Shown here piece by piece: positions 63,841-64,000 of a stretch of 64,000 nt of DNA. A program made the translations under genes and the position numbers. Source of the DNA: an uncultured Lachnospiraceae bacterium (GTDB lineage Bacteria; Bacillota; Clostridia; Lachnospirales; Lachnospiraceae); the NCBI GenBank assembly GCA_905234245.1, contig CAJOGN010000001.1, positions 186,001-250,000 of the forward strand, written 5' to 3'. Numbering within the stretch: the stretch's first letter is position 1; every line of letters begins with the position of its first letter. The notes below the pieces were generated by a model. It made no database searches and was not told the origin of the DNA. It saw only the letters and a list, made by a program, of their open reading frames with translations.

Positions 63841-64000
63841 TTAATCATCCTCTTCTTCGATTAAAGGGTCTTTAGACCTACGGATATATTCATTTCTTAC
63901 AATCTTTTTTAAATCCTTCAGTCTTACATGTGGTTTTAGTAATTTTGTATATAATCCCTTAGCATCAGACCAATATATGAAACCATAATAACTGAGCATA
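63841..64000 (-). CDS. C-terminal end of an ORF running off the right edge
   Basis: Minus frame ...MLSYYGFIYWSDAKGLYTKLLKPHVRLKDLKKIVRNEYIRRSKDPLIEEEDD*; terminator hairpin 63795-63833. Confidence 0.65.
   Translation of the reverse strand, partial: MLSYYGFIYWSDAKGLYTKLLKPHVRLKDLKKIVRNEYIRRSKDPLIEEEDD

Noticed and set aside
1-64000. CRISPR arrays, tRNA or rRNA genes
   Set aside because: No regularly spaced direct repeats and no convincing cloverleaf or rRNA sequence seen by eye; a tRNAscan run would be needed to exclude degenerate tRNAs.

Overview
AT-rich 64 kb segment of what looks like a large (jumbo-type) tailed phage of a Firmicutes-like host (strong AGGAGG ribosome sites, very few long non-coding gaps). 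The calls rest on three things. (1) Multi-subunit phage RNA polymerase genes are split into separate ORFs: a beta' N-part with a DGDYDGDQ active-site motif (14385-15965 -), a beta C-part (1996-2721 -) and a beta' middle/C-part running off the left edge (1-518 -). (2) There is a long virion/tail module, including a 4639-aa tape-measure protein with six peptidoglycan or peptidase-type domains. (3) An array of small, probably early, genes lies mainly at the left end. The most interesting structure is regulatory. The three split RNAP ORFs are each preceded by a near-identical ~55-bp intergenic element that separates a leftward AACA-N6-TA promoter-like motif from a rightward TATATTATA-like promoter. 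The rightward transcripts begin with long stem-loops. Two of these leaders keep the same fold through four compensatory base-pair changes and lead into a duplicated family of ~48-aa proteins. A further leader on the minus strand (about 14190-14365) places a Shine-Dalgarno sequence in the apical loop of a hairpin that competes with an upstream hairpin, next to a 10-codon ORF. Other highlights are a MazF/PemK-like domain fused to an HTH-like tail, a tandem array of inner-body-like virion paralogs, a duplicated C39-hydrolase-lysozyme cassette inside the tape measure protein, and an SH3-like N-terminal domain shared by two virion proteins. All homology statements come from reading motifs by eye; no searches were run.
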